64,000 nucleotides of DNA from Hydra vulgaris (Eukaryota; Cnidaria; Hydrozoa; Anthoathecata; Hydridae): assembly GCF_038396675.1 (NCBI RefSeq), contig NC_088934.1, positions 5,990,501 through 6,054,500 of the forward strand, written 5' to 3'. Both the position numbers and the translations under genes were made by a program. This document shows, in pieces, positions 1-12,938 of this stretch (its first letter is position 1; every line of letters begins with the position of its first letter). The notes under the pieces are model-generated. The model was given only the letters and a program-made list of their open reading frames with translations, did no database searches and had not been told where the DNA came from.

Positions 1-489
1 TTTCACATCTTGATTGTCATAAAAACTTGTTAAACCTAAATTTTGTACCTTTGAAAATAACAGATAAGTTTTTATATTATTGATTAACAAATACAAACAA
101 TATATGATATTAAGATATAATGAAAAAGTTTAAATGCTATTCTAATAAATAATTAAGTAACAAAAACCTTTCTCCATACTGCCTGCCCAAAATGAAAAAA
201 ACATCCACGAACTGTCACTCTTAGGAAAGTTATACTTAATGCAGATACAACTGCTAATTCAAAATCAATTAAAAAACATGAAACTTCACTTTCCATATCA
301 TTTTCAATAAATAATTAAACTTTTATTAAGTATATACCAAATTAAAAAAAGTAATTTTATAATGCTATTTATTATCTTAAAACTTGTAATAAATGCAAAT
401 TTTTTTTTTAACATCTTCGATTCCAACAAGACTGCAAGCAATCACGTATTAAAGTAAAAAATTATTGGAAAAGATTAAGAGAATTATAG
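1..489. other. A+T-rich non-coding stretch
   Basis: No coding region or recognisable repeat is visible. It lies downstream of the 3' end of the minus-strand non-LTR element. Confidence 0.5.
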
Positions 490-2640
490 TTAAGAGAAAA
501 GATGAAGATTGTATAGCAAGATAACGATTGACAGACGACTAAAAAGATTGCAAATTATATGAATCAAGAAAGCAAGATGAAGAAAGCGAATTCCAAAGAA
601 CTGATATTCGAGGAAAAAAACTAGATGAATAAAAGTTTTTGAAGAACTTAGGAACAATCACAGAAAAAGGATGACACTTGATTAAATGACGAGTAACACG
701 AGAATGAATTATAGTAGATGGCACAAGAGACGCTAGCTTTTTAAAGCAGGGCCCATTATAGTATTTGTAGAAAAGAGAAAGAGAAGCAACATGACGACGA
801 TGTGATAATGGTTAGTGGTTGGCTGCAAGAGCAGGTCCAACAATGTTTACAATGCGTTTTTGCACCTTGTCTAAAAAAGAAAGGGCATCATTAGAAGATC
901 CGCCCCAGATATGGCAACAGTATTCCATACAAGGCCGGATTTGAGATTTATAGAGATAGAATCGAGAGTAAGAAAGTGTTGAGTTCCATAAAGAGATGCA
1001 ACCTTAACAGATGCTAATTTTGCAACTGATTTAATATATGGTTTCCAAGAAAGATTAGAAATAAGAGCTAACCTAGAAGATGAAGAGTAGATGACTCATC
1101 GAGTACATCACCGTTCATAAATATAGAAAGAACTAAATTATTGCGATAACGATTGGTGAAAAAAATTGAGTTTTATCTGTATATCCCATGCTGTAGCAGA
1201 AGTGAGATCTATTTCAAGCTCAAATGCCCCCTCGAAGCAATCAGAGAGTGTTGGTTTCTTATCACGATAAGAGTAAATGGTAGTATCATCAGCAAACAAT
1301 GCCACCTTAGGTGTGAGAGTATCTGGAAGATCATTAATGTAAATTAAAAAGAGTATTGGGCCAAGAATAGTACATTGAGGAACCCTTGAAGTTACAGAAT
1401 AAGAAGAGTGCTGTCCATCGAGGACAACTTTTATACTACAATTGGAAAGGAAGGATTTAATAATCTTAAAGATGTTGCCAGACACACGATAAGAAGAAAG
1501 TTTATGGAGAAGACCAGCCTGCCAAACTTTATCTAAAGCTTTTGAAATGTCAAAAGTGATGACCTTAACCTCTCCACCTTTATCTAATGCACGATAAAAT
1601 CTATCTGTTATTACTGCTAGCAAAACAGCTGTAGAACGAGAAGATCAAAATCCATATTGATGTTCATAAAGTAAGTTATTAGATTCAAGATAAGAATTTA
1701 AGTGTTTGTTAATTAAAGGTTCAAAAACCTTGCTTATGATAGGAAGAAGACTAACGGGACGGTAGTTAGACGAATCAGATCGCTCTCCATAATTTTTGAA
1801 GATAAGGATAACAGATGCCGCTTTCCAGCAGGCTGGAAACAAGACTCTGATAAGCACATTTTGAATAGTTTTGAGAGTATAGATGACAGCTCTGGAGAAC
1901 ATTTCTGCAAGACAATAACAGGTATTTTGTCTAGGCCACAAGCTGTTGAAGTCTAAGCAGGAAATCACTTTAGATACAGATGCTGGAGTGATATGAATGT
2001 CAAGCAATGGATCAACCTGTTTGTTGGCAATATCAGGTAGAACGCAACTAGTGGAATCAAGAGATGATATTGATGAAAAGTTTTTAGCGAACAATTCAGC
2101 TTTGTCTTTAGGTGAGGTGACAAAGTCTGAACCATACAAGAGAGGTAGAATTAAAGATTTACCCTTATCATTAATACTATTAAAGATTCTCCAGAAGTCT
2201 GAGAATTGCGGGCTTTGGCATTAGACAAAACCTTTTTACAATGGTCTCTAGCAGTAATATATAGAAATCTGTTTTTTGGAGAGTTGTTTTGCTGATAAAT
2301 ATGGAAGTAACGGTTTGGATTAGCAATTGCAGAAGTGCGAGGCAAACCATGGGGGAGAGTGCGGCTTGACCTGGAATCGTCGAGAGGTAACTAAAGATTC
2401 CATGCCTGCCTGAATCCACGAAGTTATGTAAGATGCGCATTTGTCGACAGGAAGACAAAAGATTTCTAACCAAGGATCATCACGAAGAAAATCAAGGAAA
2501 GAATCCCAGTCAGCTTTACTGTAGTTGTAAGAGGTACGATAATAGGGGGATTCAGGTAATGAAGAAGAATGAGATATTAGTTTTAGAGAGATCAAACTGT
2601 GATCAGAAGCACCTAAGGCTAAATGTGGAGTAACTGCGTG
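490..2640 (-). pseudogene. Non-LTR retrotransposon relic (jockey/CR1-like reverse transcriptase)
   Basis: This is the 3' part of an ORF2 polyprotein, read on the minus strand. Reading 5' to 3': the linker upstream of the RT (about 2595-2150, split over frames), the RT fingers (2139-1645, with a SNYRPVSLLP motif), the palm (1623-1138, with PILFLIYINDLPD and the catalytic FADD), and the C-terminal region (about 1130-539). The 2139-1645 and 1623-1138 blocks are in one frame separated by a single TGA. Other joins are frameshifted. The endonuclease domain and 5' end are missing, as is usual for 5'-truncated LINE insertions. The family is inferred from the FADD motif and domain order. The element is certainly inactive. 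Confidence 0.85.
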
Positions 2641-3530
2641 ATGATGATGGTTTTTTGTATTTTATAGTTTTTGATATTTTATTCGTTTTAAAATTCGATT
2701 GAAGAACTTGACTCAAAGCATGGATAGTACTCAGAACACTGTTTAATAGCCCAAGCAATTGCCTTATTACTATTAATAAACCCTAAGCCGTAACAAAGGG
2801 GTCTAAATGTGGCCTCTGCAATGCACACCAAAAGTACAAACAAGGACACCATCTATGCGCAACATGGCACTGTTAATACTTTGATATATTTAGCTGCTGA
2901 TGGTATCAGCCTCTCTGAGAGCTACCACAGAGTTCGAGAAAAAAATATGACTACCAGCTGGGCTCAGAACCATAAAACTGAGTTTTAGAGCTGTACCCTC
3001 ATTAAGAAATAATAGAATGAGTTGCCTAGTCATAAAAAACAGAGGCATTAGCAAAATCCATGCATTGAGTCAAGAAAATCCAGCATTCAACATCCTAAAC
3101 TGGAAACAATTTATTAAAAATACATCTGCGCCAGCCTAATAGATGAAGTGGTGCGAGACTGGTTAACAATTAGAATCTATTAACCCCTTAAGTCTTTGCT
3201 TAGGAGACCTTCTACAAGACAGTAGCCAGATGCATTTAACTTCTGCCCAAGATGAGTATTTTTATTGAGACACCATCTCTAGCCTTTACTGAACCAAGAG
3301 CTCAAGGCAGAGGATGTTTTAAGTCGGAGTTTGCGTCTCCTAGCCTTTGCCTAAAAAGGCGTATCTTACAAAGGCAGCAGGACATGAGACAGATTGTACT
3401 GGATTACATGTTACTAGTAGCAGGATAATCTGACCTAACCTGTCATGCCTGACCGTAATGCCTCCACAATAATGAAATAAAATTTTAAAGTACTTACCCA
3501 AAATTATTTCTTTTATTAGGTTAAACAACC
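2641..3530. other. Unassigned repeat-like stretch
   Basis: No gene can be supported. A 64-codon open frame on the minus strand near 3340-3534 shows no recognised domain and ends in what looks like an anonymous repeat. Confidence 0.3.
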
Positions 3531-3935
3531 TCACATAGGTAACATAATACAGGAAACATCCTCACATAATACAGGAAACATCTGATCGGACATAAAGCAA
3601 TGAATTGTATAAAGTTGAGCAAACAAATCTGGTGATGATTTAAATGTACCATCCATATACCATGATTTTGAACGACATAAGCGTTCAAGAAAATCTACAG
3701 TTCCAAATATAAGACTTTTATCATCAGATCCATTATTTTTCAATAAAAAAATATTACCGTTAGAAGTCAATTCCCATTTTAACTCAAGAATTAAGTCTTT
3801 TCTATCAGTTGGTTGAGGTGGAATTACTTCTATTTTTCCCTTTTTAATAATTTCTTTTGTAGCTTGATAACGTGGGAAATTTGCTACAACTTCTTGACGT
3901 AAATCTAAACTTGAGCCGCATGCATCATCAAGCAT
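3531..3935 (-). pseudogene. MULE-type transposase fragment
   Basis: About 134 codons. The segment with WYMDGTFKSSPDLFAQLYTIH is typical of the start of the MULE transposase catalytic domain, where the D of the DGTF motif is the first catalytic acid in the family. It breaks off soon after, so the catalytic domain is incomplete. A FLYWCH zinc-finger fragment lies upstream on the same strand at 4573-4238, separated by a (TA)n tract. FLYWCH plus MULE is a known architecture, so the two are probably one gene split by an intron or by microsatellite growth. Confidence 0.6.
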
Positions 3936-3972
3936 ATTTTTTCTGTTTTCCTTAAAAATATAAAAAGAGTAG

Positions 3973-4190
<218 letters not shown>

Positions 4191-4237
4191 CTATAATCAA
4201 ACATGTAACCAATGTAACATTAAAATTGTATAAATTT

Positions 4238-4573
4238 TTATTTTTTATTAATTATTAATTTTACATAAAGGAAAATGATAAAACTTAACTTTGGCATAGG
4301 TTTTGTTGGAGATTTTCTAACAGCATTTCTAATTTTAGCATAAAATTCTTTTTTTCGCACTCCTGCACTATCTGGTTCGTGATTGTGAGAAGAGGAAGAC
4401 ATCAAGTATAACCCATTAAGTGTGGTAATTCTCGCTTTGCGATAAATCCTATTTAAAGTACATCTCCAATAACCTTTATTGTTACGCGAAGAATCTTTTT
4501 TGAAAAAATTTTCTTGAAAAATAGCATATATTGTTTTTCTTCCGGTTTCAATAAACTTTATTGAACAATCCAT
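4238..4573 (-). pseudogene. FLYWCH zinc-finger fragment
   Basis: The segment has the FLYWCH pattern in order: an F...GRKTIYAIF start, YWRCTL (W and first Cys), a degraded second Cys position, and SHNHEPD (paired His). FLYWCH domains bind DNA and are common at the N-terminus of MULE transposases. The upstream methionine at 4573 is a plausible start. The downstream part after HNH is basic and runs into poorly coding sequence. Confidence 0.6.
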
Positions 4574-4814
4574 TTCTGCTATTGATAACTTTTACTGTTT
4601 TTTTGTAGATTAAAATATATATATGTATTATATATTTAATTTAAGTATATAATAAATTTATATTTATTTGTATATTACAATATAATATTAAGGTTTGAAA
4701 CCTTGAACTTATCATGATACTTGATTTCCCGGATTTTGATTTCCTGACTTTTCGCTTTCGCTTTTAAACTTTTCGCTTTAACGTTCTTTCGCTTTTAAAC
4801 TTTTCGCTCTAACG

Positions 4815-6590
4815 TCCCATTACCCTTTGGACAGCACGTTTTTTTGAATATTGCTATTACTTTCTGCAACCAAGAGGATATGTTCTTTTTCATAATAGCG
4901 TCGCAATACTTGAGCAATTGGATTCTGAGGCTTTCTCACCATTTTTTTTATTTGACCCAAACAATTTTCATAAGGAAATGATGATATTTTATCTAGGGCT
5001 CGAAAATTGCTACAATCTTGTGGTAAATAAATCACTGAGTGTACATTATATATGAGCTGGCTAGCACCATATATGGTGCCAAAATCTGTAACAAACATAA
5101 GCAACAATTTCTCTGCATAGTCACAATACTGCAAAACTGTTAGCAAATTCAGGTCGCAGTAAACATATCATAGCAACAGTGTGAGAAAGTTTTGATACAT
5201 ATTGATGGGAATAACATCACAAAGAACAACTGCTCCCAAATATAACATAATCTGCCGAGACTCAGTTGCCTTTCATTGTTTGTATTCCAGAATTGATCGT
5301 GGTTGCCTGGCAAATTCACGAGGCAAGTAGCTTCTCAACTTTATTAAGTTAACAGAAATATCATTCACTACCTTCGCTGGCAACCTGTAATGCAAATCGT
5401 CTTCCAACTAGAGACTAACAATTCTTCTAACCATGCCCAAACAAGTAAGCTGCATATAGTCAAGTAGGCATTTAGAAACTAACCCAATATTTAATTCTAA
5501 CAAAGGTGACTGTCTATTCGGTATCCTTATTTTTTTGTCTTATAAGGTCATCATCGGTTCCAAGAGACGCGTGCTAATTTGGATATGTCATTTTGTTGTT
5601 CAAGTAAGTGCCTTCTTCTGTACAACGTTCACAGGCATTATAACCTCCTTGCCCCTTAATTTGCTTTACAAATGATTGTGCTGGTGCATCACAAATAATT
5701 GCATTCACTTTAATAAGATAAATTTGATCTGAATATTTCACGCTATTTTGAAGTATATGTTTCATTTGAATGGTAAAGTCATTTAAAAATGTAGTGACAC
5801 ATAAAGGCTTGGATGATCCAGCATATAAGCCAATAACAAAAATATCTGCTTTTGGTAATTCAACGACAGTGCCTAATAATGACCAAAGCTGCATACGTGA
5901 GCTGCGAAATAATGGCAAACCATCAATATTTATATTTAGAGAATATATTTTTATTTCAAAGTTAGTCAGATTAATTTTTCTTCTTAATGATGTGACTATT
6001 CCATTTTCAATGCCAAAACGGTAATAGTTTCCGCAGGAATTTGCTTAATCTGTTCACTTTTAGGTGTTTGTTACAGAGTTCTGGAATCTTTTAGTACAGA
6101 TAAACCGGCTAGCTAAAAAATATGAAGTAGTGCTGTTACAGCTGTAAGAGAAAGGTTGAACGACGTAGCCCAGTCACGTAAACTACTGTTAATGTCAAAT
6201 TCACTCTCATAATCACATAAATCATTTTCACCCTCACTTGTTTCACTATCTGAGTCAAAGCTTTTATTTGAGTCATTTTTGTAAACATGTGGAATGTAGG
6301 TGTCAGCATTTATTTGTAATTCAGATACAGTATCTGCGCATAGTTCTGGGTCAAATGTATCACTAACATTATTAGCAATTTTAGGCACCTGTGGTCCCAT
6401 AGTAGGTAATGTTACTTGGTAACTTGCAAAATCCTCACTACTAGTTTTGTTTTGGAGATTTGACACAACTGAATCAAACGCTCTTTTAGTTTTTCGTTGT
6501 ATAGTTCTAATGCTAAACACCATAGTGATGCCTTGGTGATAAAAGAAAACATTGAAACAGTCAAACTTTCCCAAATGTTCAAGTTTATAA
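4815..6590 (-). pseudogene. CACTA/EnSpm-like transposase relic
   Basis: A decayed transposase of the EnSpm/CACTA-related type seen in cnidarians and insects. N-terminal block 6574-6113: a Ser/Asp-rich acidic linker ending in DWATSFNLSLTAVTALL. Middle block 5918-5574: LPLFRSSRMQLW-like start and a CDAPAQSFVK...GYNACERC segment with paired cysteines. C-terminal region 5570-4820: pieces corresponding to DYMQLTCLG, EFARQPRS and KATESRQIMLY motifs, broken by stops and shifts, then 5146-4820, which contains FPYENCLGQIKK. No terminal inverted repeats were identified. It is non-functional. Confidence 0.7.
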
Positions 6591-6599
6591 ACAATTTAA

Positions 6600-7391
6600 A
6601 TATATAAAATGTTTAAAACCTAACACCCTGGTATACCCAGGGTGTTAGCCAGTCCAATGCTACCACGTATACCATGGAATTCTTAACGGACTTCTATGGT
6701 ATACATGGTATTCCATTAAGAATTATATCAATGCATGGTATAACTCCTAATGTAAAATTTAAAACTCATAAAGTTCAATTACCTTTTATTTTTTAAGTAA
6801 TAGGAGAATATCAATAAAAATTCCTAATATTTTGTAGAACGATAACAATAAATATTCCTAATACCACACAAATGTGATATAAAAAATATATTCCGAGCGA
6901 ACACTCTGATACCATATACATATTAATAAATTAAATATAATACTTTAGCTAAGAAATGAATATAAAATTATGGAGTAGCTGTGAAGTGAGAAAAAACATA
7001 AGAAGTGCATCAAAGTTCATCTGATGCTCAAAATTCCTGCATAACATATATATAGTTGTACAACTATGTGCAAGATAAAACTGTGAGCACTACCTAATCA
7101 CGTGTGAATAAGCTGATTTTTTTGCAGGTATCTGAATCATCTGATTTTTCACTGTTATCCCTGTACTGTCAGATACCCTGAATTCAACAGTACATGTAGT
7201 ATAATTTAAATATAAAAAAGAGCAATATAAACAACCAACAAATAATAAATAGCAATAAGCTTTATAATAATAATCAATAGAGAAATTGAGCCGTCTATAT
7301 ACTTACCTGTATATAACGATTAATACATCTGTTATCGCTAACAAAAAAAGAAACAAATTTTACAAAACGTAATGAAATAATGAAATATTAT
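6600..7391. other. Non-coding stretch with a short palindrome
   Basis: An imperfect palindrome with AACACCCTGG arms lies at about 6622-6652, and the GGTATAC motif recurs to 6745. Otherwise it is A+T-rich without a coding signal. Confidence 0.4.
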
Positions 7392-7507
7392 AAATAAGAA
7401 GGCTCTTTTTAAATACTAATTAGGGAAGTAATGAAAATTTGAAGCACTTGTGTGTTTTACATTTTTATTACTTCCCTAATTAGTATTTAAAAAGAGCCTA
7501 CTTATTT
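7392..7507. repeat. Foldback element, about 45-bp arms
   Basis: The left arm 7392-7437 is matched almost perfectly in reverse complement by 7461-7507, around a 23-nt loop. The arms include AGGCTCTTTTTAAATACTAA. It looks like a MITE or palindromic insertion. Confidence 0.8.
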
Positions 7508-7523
7508 GTGTAGAATTTATTTA

Positions 7524-7642
7524 TTGTGTGCTCCATCGCTACACAATAATAATACTAGAAACCGTATTTTAAAAAGTTCTGTACAGAACTTTTTAAAATT
7601 AAGTTTGTGGTAATATTATTGTGTAGCGAAAGATCACACAAC
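7524..7642. repeat. Second foldback element with a perfect 34-bp central palindrome
   Basis: Outer arms (TTGTGTG...CTACACAATAAT at about 7524-7552 and its complement at about 7609-7642) enclose a perfect 34-bp palindrome at 7566-7599 centred on GTAC. It is adjacent to the previous foldback, which suggests clustering of hairpin-forming MITEs. Confidence 0.75.
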
Positions 7643-8300
7643 AATATTTATAAACGAAGTTTATAATGAAAACATATTTTGTAATAATTATTATCATAAA
7701 TTTGTATACTTACAAGTAAAAATTGCTAATATTTTGCACAAAAAAGTATGCACAAATTATAAAACAAATTGCAAGACCGGCTTAATAACGCGCATAGAAA
7801 AATAAAGTTATTAAAGGTGTCTTTTTTAACTAAATGTTATATTCAAGGGCTAGCTCATATGGGGTCCGTTTATGTAATACCTGCATAGGGCCTATATGGG
7901 CAAGCCAATATGGGCCCCAATAGGACCTGTTAGCTGGGTTATGTTAGTATATTTTACAAATAGAGTGCTCAATGTTCTTAAAGAACAGATCAGTAATAAA
8001 TTAGTAAAAATACTCAACTGTCTTCAACAAGCTGTTCCGCCAAAAGCCTCTTCAAGAAGTCAGGCTTCCTGAAGAGTTTTGTAGCAAAACAGCTTGTATA
8101 TCATATTTAGGGGTGTGCCGAATATACCTGACTCAAACCTTTTAACTACAGTTGTTTAGATAGAAATCAAAATAGAAAATTCCACCCAGGATATTTTATT
8201 TGTCTTCATCTTTTATCTAACCAAAACTGTATCCATAATGAAACATATAAAAATATTATTGTAATTCGATAACTTGAAAATATATATTTTACAATAAAGT
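7643..8300. other. Non-coding, with small inverted repeats
   Basis: No gene. A GC-richer MITE-like segment with ATATGGGG/GGGCCC motifs lies at about 7848-7935. A hairpin with CAAGCTGTT and CTCTTCA arms lies at about 8027-8096. Confidence 0.4.
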
Positions 8301-8302
8301 TT

Positions 8303-8907
8303 CCCTAATTTAGAGCATTTAGATATCTTTTCATTAATTTCACTTCATTAAATCATAATTTTTGTACCTATACCAAAGAATTGCTATAGAAGACTTTGCA
8401 TTGGTCATCTTACTTTCAAAAAAACAGGAACATACTTTTCAACAAGTTTGTGAATTCGCATACTTTTCAACAAGTTTCAACAAATTCGCATACATTCGCA
8501 ACAATTTTCAACAAATTCGCATAATTTTCAACATACTTTTCAACAAGTTTGTGAATTCCCTAATTTAGAGCATTATAGATATCTTGTCATCAATTTCACG
8601 TCATTAAATCATAATTTTTGTAGCTATACTATAGAATTGCAATAGATGACTTTGCATTGGTCATCTTACTTTCAAAAAAACAGGAACATACTTTTCAACA
8701 AGTTTGTGAATTCGGGCTGATTTCTTATGAATTTTCATCACATTTCTTAAAAATGTATATGAATATTATATTTAGAAGTATGCAGAGTAAACGCAATTCA
8801 TTCCCTTTACATTAGAATTAAAAATAATGAACTGTTCAGACCAATGTTAAAAAAAAAGTCATGTTAACTAATTCGTGCTGATTTTTTAATGCACAATGAA
8901 TATATCA

Positions 8908-8985
<78 letters not shown>

Positions 8986-9390
8986 TCACATTTCCAAATA
9001 AGATAATGTATAATTATATCATAACTAGAGGTGTGCCAAATATACCTGACTCAAACCCATTAGTTGCAGCAATTTTGCAAGGGCTAATAGAAAATTCCAA
9101 CCAGAATATTTCATTTGTCTTCACCTTTTATTCAACCAAAACTGTATCGATAATGAAACATAAAAATAATATCGCAACTTTGATAACCTAATATCATATA
9201 ATTTACAATAAAGTGTACCTAATAATTAACATTATAGGATCTTGTCATCAATTTCACGCCATTAAAATATAAGTTATTAGGCAATACTATAGAGATGCTG
9301 GACTTCATATTGGTTATCTTCTTTAAAATGAGACAAAACCTGATTAAGCAGAGCATTGTGCATACTTTTCAACAGGTTTGTGCATTTGTA
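8303..9390. repeat. Three diverged copies of a dispersed repeat
   Basis: A unit of about 155 bp starting CCCTAATTTAGAGCATT and ending near CTTTTCAACAAGTTTGTG occurs at 8303-8457 and 8558-8715, and in a diverged form at about 9207-9390. A second shared segment (GGTGTGCC...ATATACCTGACTCAAAC) occurs at about 8110 and 9030. The first copy also has a short run of CAACAAATTCGCATA-type repeats at 8450-8550. Confidence 0.7.
8911..8982. repeat. (TA)n microsatellite
   Basis: About 72 bp of alternating TA. Confidence 0.95.
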
Positions 9391-10384
9391 TTGATTTCTT
9401 ATAAGTATTCATCACTTTTTCCTAAAAAATTTAATCTATACGTGAACCATAATTCAAAATTATATCATACTCGAACCCTTTACATTAGAATTTAATTAAT
9501 GTACCATTCAGAACAATTAACAGTAAATTTTAGGGAATTCAAGAACCTCACAGTTTTTCCGAACCATGTTTTGCAATAGGGGCTCCAATACATATACATA
9601 TACAGAACCAGAACAAACATTTTTTTCAATGTGTTTGTGCTCTAGAAGTAAAAATGGTAAAACAAAAAATAGTACAAAAATGGTAAAATAACAAACCGTG
9701 TCACAGTTATGCCTAGAATTTGATTTTCATTCATTTGTTGATTGTAAACAAAATCCTAAATAAAAAACAATTCAAAATAAAAAAATATTCAAAAGCAAAT
9801 ACAATACAAGAAAACCAAAATACAATTTTAAACTTTCATATTTAAATAAGAAAAAAATAACATAATCATGTTCATACTTATTTTGAATAACTTCTCCATA
9901 AAGCATTTTTTTTTTTTAATAAAAGCATAAAGAGTAATTTGCTTGAATCAAAAACAGCTAACCTGCACTTTTTTAACATAAAATAAGGAGTTATGTTTGA
10001 CAAAACATGCCTAATTTTGATATGAATATTAAAATAATCCATGTGATGATGAAACTTATTCACTTTTTATATAATTGACATTTACATACGATTTGTCTTT
10101 GGTAACATGCAATAAACAAAATTTTCACAATCACATTGCATTCTAATACGTATACATAATATGAAGCTGATTTTAATTTTTTTTTATAATGATAGCATGA
10201 AAAATTCTTCCTGCAACTTTAAGACCGGTTACAAAACTGATAAAGATTTATGTCAATATTAAAGTCATTTCAATCTATATTCCCTAATTTATCTGATATG
10301 TTTAGTGCCCGCACCTAACACTAATTTATCTGATATGTTTTGTGCCTAATACAAAGGGATGCAAAGGAAAATTCTTCAAGTGAT
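9391..10384. other. Non-coding, A+T-rich
   Basis: No gene or repeat family is recognised, apart from a short direct repeat (CTAATTTATCTGATATGTTT) at about 10286 and 10322. Confidence 0.4.
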
Positions 10385-11170
10385 CTTCCATTTGAAATCG
10401 AATAAATTTTTCAGCATTTGTCTTCCATACCCTTTAGTTCCTGAAACAGTCCTTTTTAGTTGGCGATTTACATTTTCAAAAACCATAGCGGATGTTGTTG
10501 TATAAGGTCTAAATTTTTTTATCTGGTCAGAGAGATGGGCCAAAGCACGGAAAGCGAAAGTTCGAATACCTTAACAGAAATAAAACCGTATTGCTTTTTG
10601 TAATAAATATATTAGTTGCTGACAAGCATCAATATCATTTGGTGAAACAATCTCATTGGATAATGTATAAATAGATGTTGAAAGCATTAAATAAAGAGAA
10701 CAAATATCAGCATTACCCAGAACAAATTTCAGCATTACCCAAGCGCAAATGGTTCATAATACAATAGAAAATACTTATGCTCCTGAGCTTTTCACTTAAT
10801 AAGTTCATTAGTCAAATTTTTTGGCTTCCGCCAAAAAAATGTGGCAATTTTATTGAGCCTATTGTTTTTGATAACCTTGAAATATTTACTAATTCTTTTG
10901 AAACAATAAAAATTAAAAATGTTGTTAAATTAAATGCATTAAATCAAGAGGTGCACAAATAGGAAGAGAAATCAAATCTGTTAACGCTGTCTCTTCCTTA
11001 ACACCAAAAACAGGAATTGCTTCAGTTGCACACATACGATGATCAGCATCAGTTGCTTTTTTTCTAAGAATAAATATTTTTTGAATAGGCAAAAGCATCT
11101 TATGATGATCTTTGCTATATGCGCCTCCAAATAAACATAAGCTGCATCCAAATCTAAAAAAAGATAAGCT
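10385..11170 (-). pseudogene. Second CACTA/EnSpm-like transposase relic
   Basis: Reading the minus strand, this contains in order a GCSLCLFGG...DHHKMLLPIQ segment, LPICAPLDLMHL (the family's DLMHL motif), IGSIKLP, and a RPYTTTSAMVFENVNRQLKR block typical of the C-terminal part of these transposases. Several stops and frameshifts separate the blocks. The motifs resemble the relic at 4.8-6.6 kb but derive from a different copy. Confidence 0.55.
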
Positions 11171-11532
11171 TTAATAAAACATCTGCTATTTTCATATAGA
11201 AGAATAACTCTTATATTTATTATGAACAGTTAAATCATAACATTACTTTAATAAAAAATAAACCGTTACCTGATGTTGACTGTCTACACATGTTATGAAT
11301 ACAACGTTTAGTTTCTAAAATAAATGTTATATGAATAATAAACATAATAACAAACACCAAAGGTTTTAAATTATAAACTAGCAAAACCAGAAAAATTTCT
11401 ACAATATATGTTCTGTAGTGTAAAAAATAATGTGTACTTTTTAGATATTAAAATTTTGTAAAATATATATAGTATACTATATCTTAAAATATAAAAAGTG
11501 TATCATGAAAAACATTTTTAAACATATCATTA

Positions 11533-11538
<6 letters not shown>

Positions 11539-11608
<70 letters not shown>
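11539..11608. repeat. (TA)n microsatellite
   Basis: About 70 bp of alternating TA with one TATG interruption. Confidence 0.9.
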
Positions 11609-11764
11609 AAATTTATTTAAATGTGTCAACAAATTTTATTTTTTTGTCAACAATTTTATTTAAATGTGTCAACAAATTTATTTATTTATTATTTATTTAA
11701 GGTTAAGAAAAAGGCTACAGTAAGAAATGCTTAAAAATATAATTGTTCAAAATATTTTATGATT

Positions 11765-12095
11765 GAGCATGCTCTGCAATAAATTTACGTTCACGCAATT
11801 TTGTCAAGAGCATTTACAGCCGCAATACCAGTAGTTACATCTTGATCAGCACAAAAATGTCCTTTAATAGCATTTTTAAACATGTCAGAGTGACAGGGCG
11901 ATAAATTGGGTCTACCTGATTCACGTGCTTAAACAGAATATGAGTTTTTTATTCGTCATCTGTAAATAGTTTTCGAGCAACACAGATGGCAAATTTTGTA
12001 ACTTCCATATTTCTTGCTCCAATCATTACCAAATCTCCACCATTATACATTACTGGATCATGGTTAGGAATTGCCTTATCAGCTACAATGATTAA
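11765..12095 (-). pseudogene. Possible BEN-domain-like remnant
   Basis: Minus-strand reading gives a MIGARNMEVTKFAICVARKLF segment, then after a one-base shift PNLSPCHSDMFKNAIKGHF and DVTTGIAAVNALDKIA. The order resembles the conserved core of cnidarian BEN-domain proteins, which bind DNA and are often carried by transposons. The match is by eye only and could be wrong. A stop and a frameshift make the region non-functional. Confidence 0.35.
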
Positions 12096-12636
12096 TTTTT
12101 TTTTTTAATTGCTATATTATTGATTTTAACTCAAGTAATATCTTATTTTTGACCTTTAATTGTTGTTTCAGCCGATTGTTTTGTAAAAGCAGATCACTTG
12201 TTGGAAGAGGCTTAGCGACTGATTCATGTTTTTTCTTAAATTCTTTATTTGTGATTCTATCTCTAAATCGATATTTGACAATCAATCATCCGATTCTTCA
12301 TAACAAATATCTGTTGTACATATAGTCTTCTGATTCTTATTTGATGGAAGAGACTCATTGATGAATTTGTTTAGGAAACTAAATCAGTCATTCAACACAT
12401 CAAAATCTTTTGATCTTTTAAGCTCCATCCTTCTTTTTTGCACTTCCATATACTACATGTACTTTGATTTTGAAATGACTATTGCTAAAATGACAGGCTT
12501 TAGCATAATCTCTCGCGTTTCCATCACATCGTTAAAGAGTAAACTATTAGGTAACAGTATTGAATTGCTTGATATAACATAATATTGGTTTTCTTCTTTA
12601 AAAAAACAAGATAAAACCCTGACAAGAAAATAGTTA

Positions 12637-12740
12637 CCAGGAGCTGGTTGACAGTACATGTTTTGAGATGGTTACTGAACTAAAAATGAAATATGTGTGT
12701 GTGTATATATATATATATACATATATATGTATATATATAT

Positions 12741-12809
<69 letters not shown>
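12637..12809. repeat. Dispersed repeat with long (TA)n tail, copy 1
   Basis: A segment TACCAGG...GACAGTACATG...GAACTAAAAATGAAATA (12637-12700) runs directly into (TA)n (12704-12809). The same segment plus TA tail recurs at 14861-15003, so the tract seems to travel with, or nucleate from, a small repeat family. Confidence 0.75.
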
Positions 12810-12817
<8 letters not shown>

Positions 12818-12896
12818 TTATATATAGTATATGTGTTACTGTTACCCGCAGTACCAGGAATTTGCTAAATGCTAATGTTTATAATATAATTTAATT

Positions 12897-12938
12897 TTGC
12901 AACTCTAAGTTTCATGTGTTATCACAATCATCAGGCAA
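12897..12938 (-). ncRNA. Hammerhead-ribozyme-like motif (minimal type I) downstream of a Penelope-like element
   Basis: On the minus strand all core elements appear in the right order: stem I 5' strand TTGC, core CTGATGA (12934-12928), a stem II hairpin TGTG-ATAA-CACA with a U.U mismatch at its base, GAAAC (12913-12909), a 3-bp stem III ACT/AGT with loop TAG, the cleavage triplet GTT, and stem I 3' strand GCAA. Penelope-like retroelements are known to carry minimal hammerheads in their terminal repeats. This one lies just 3' of the Penelope-like coding region on the same strand. Activity is not shown; the stem II mismatch is unusual. Confidence 0.6.
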
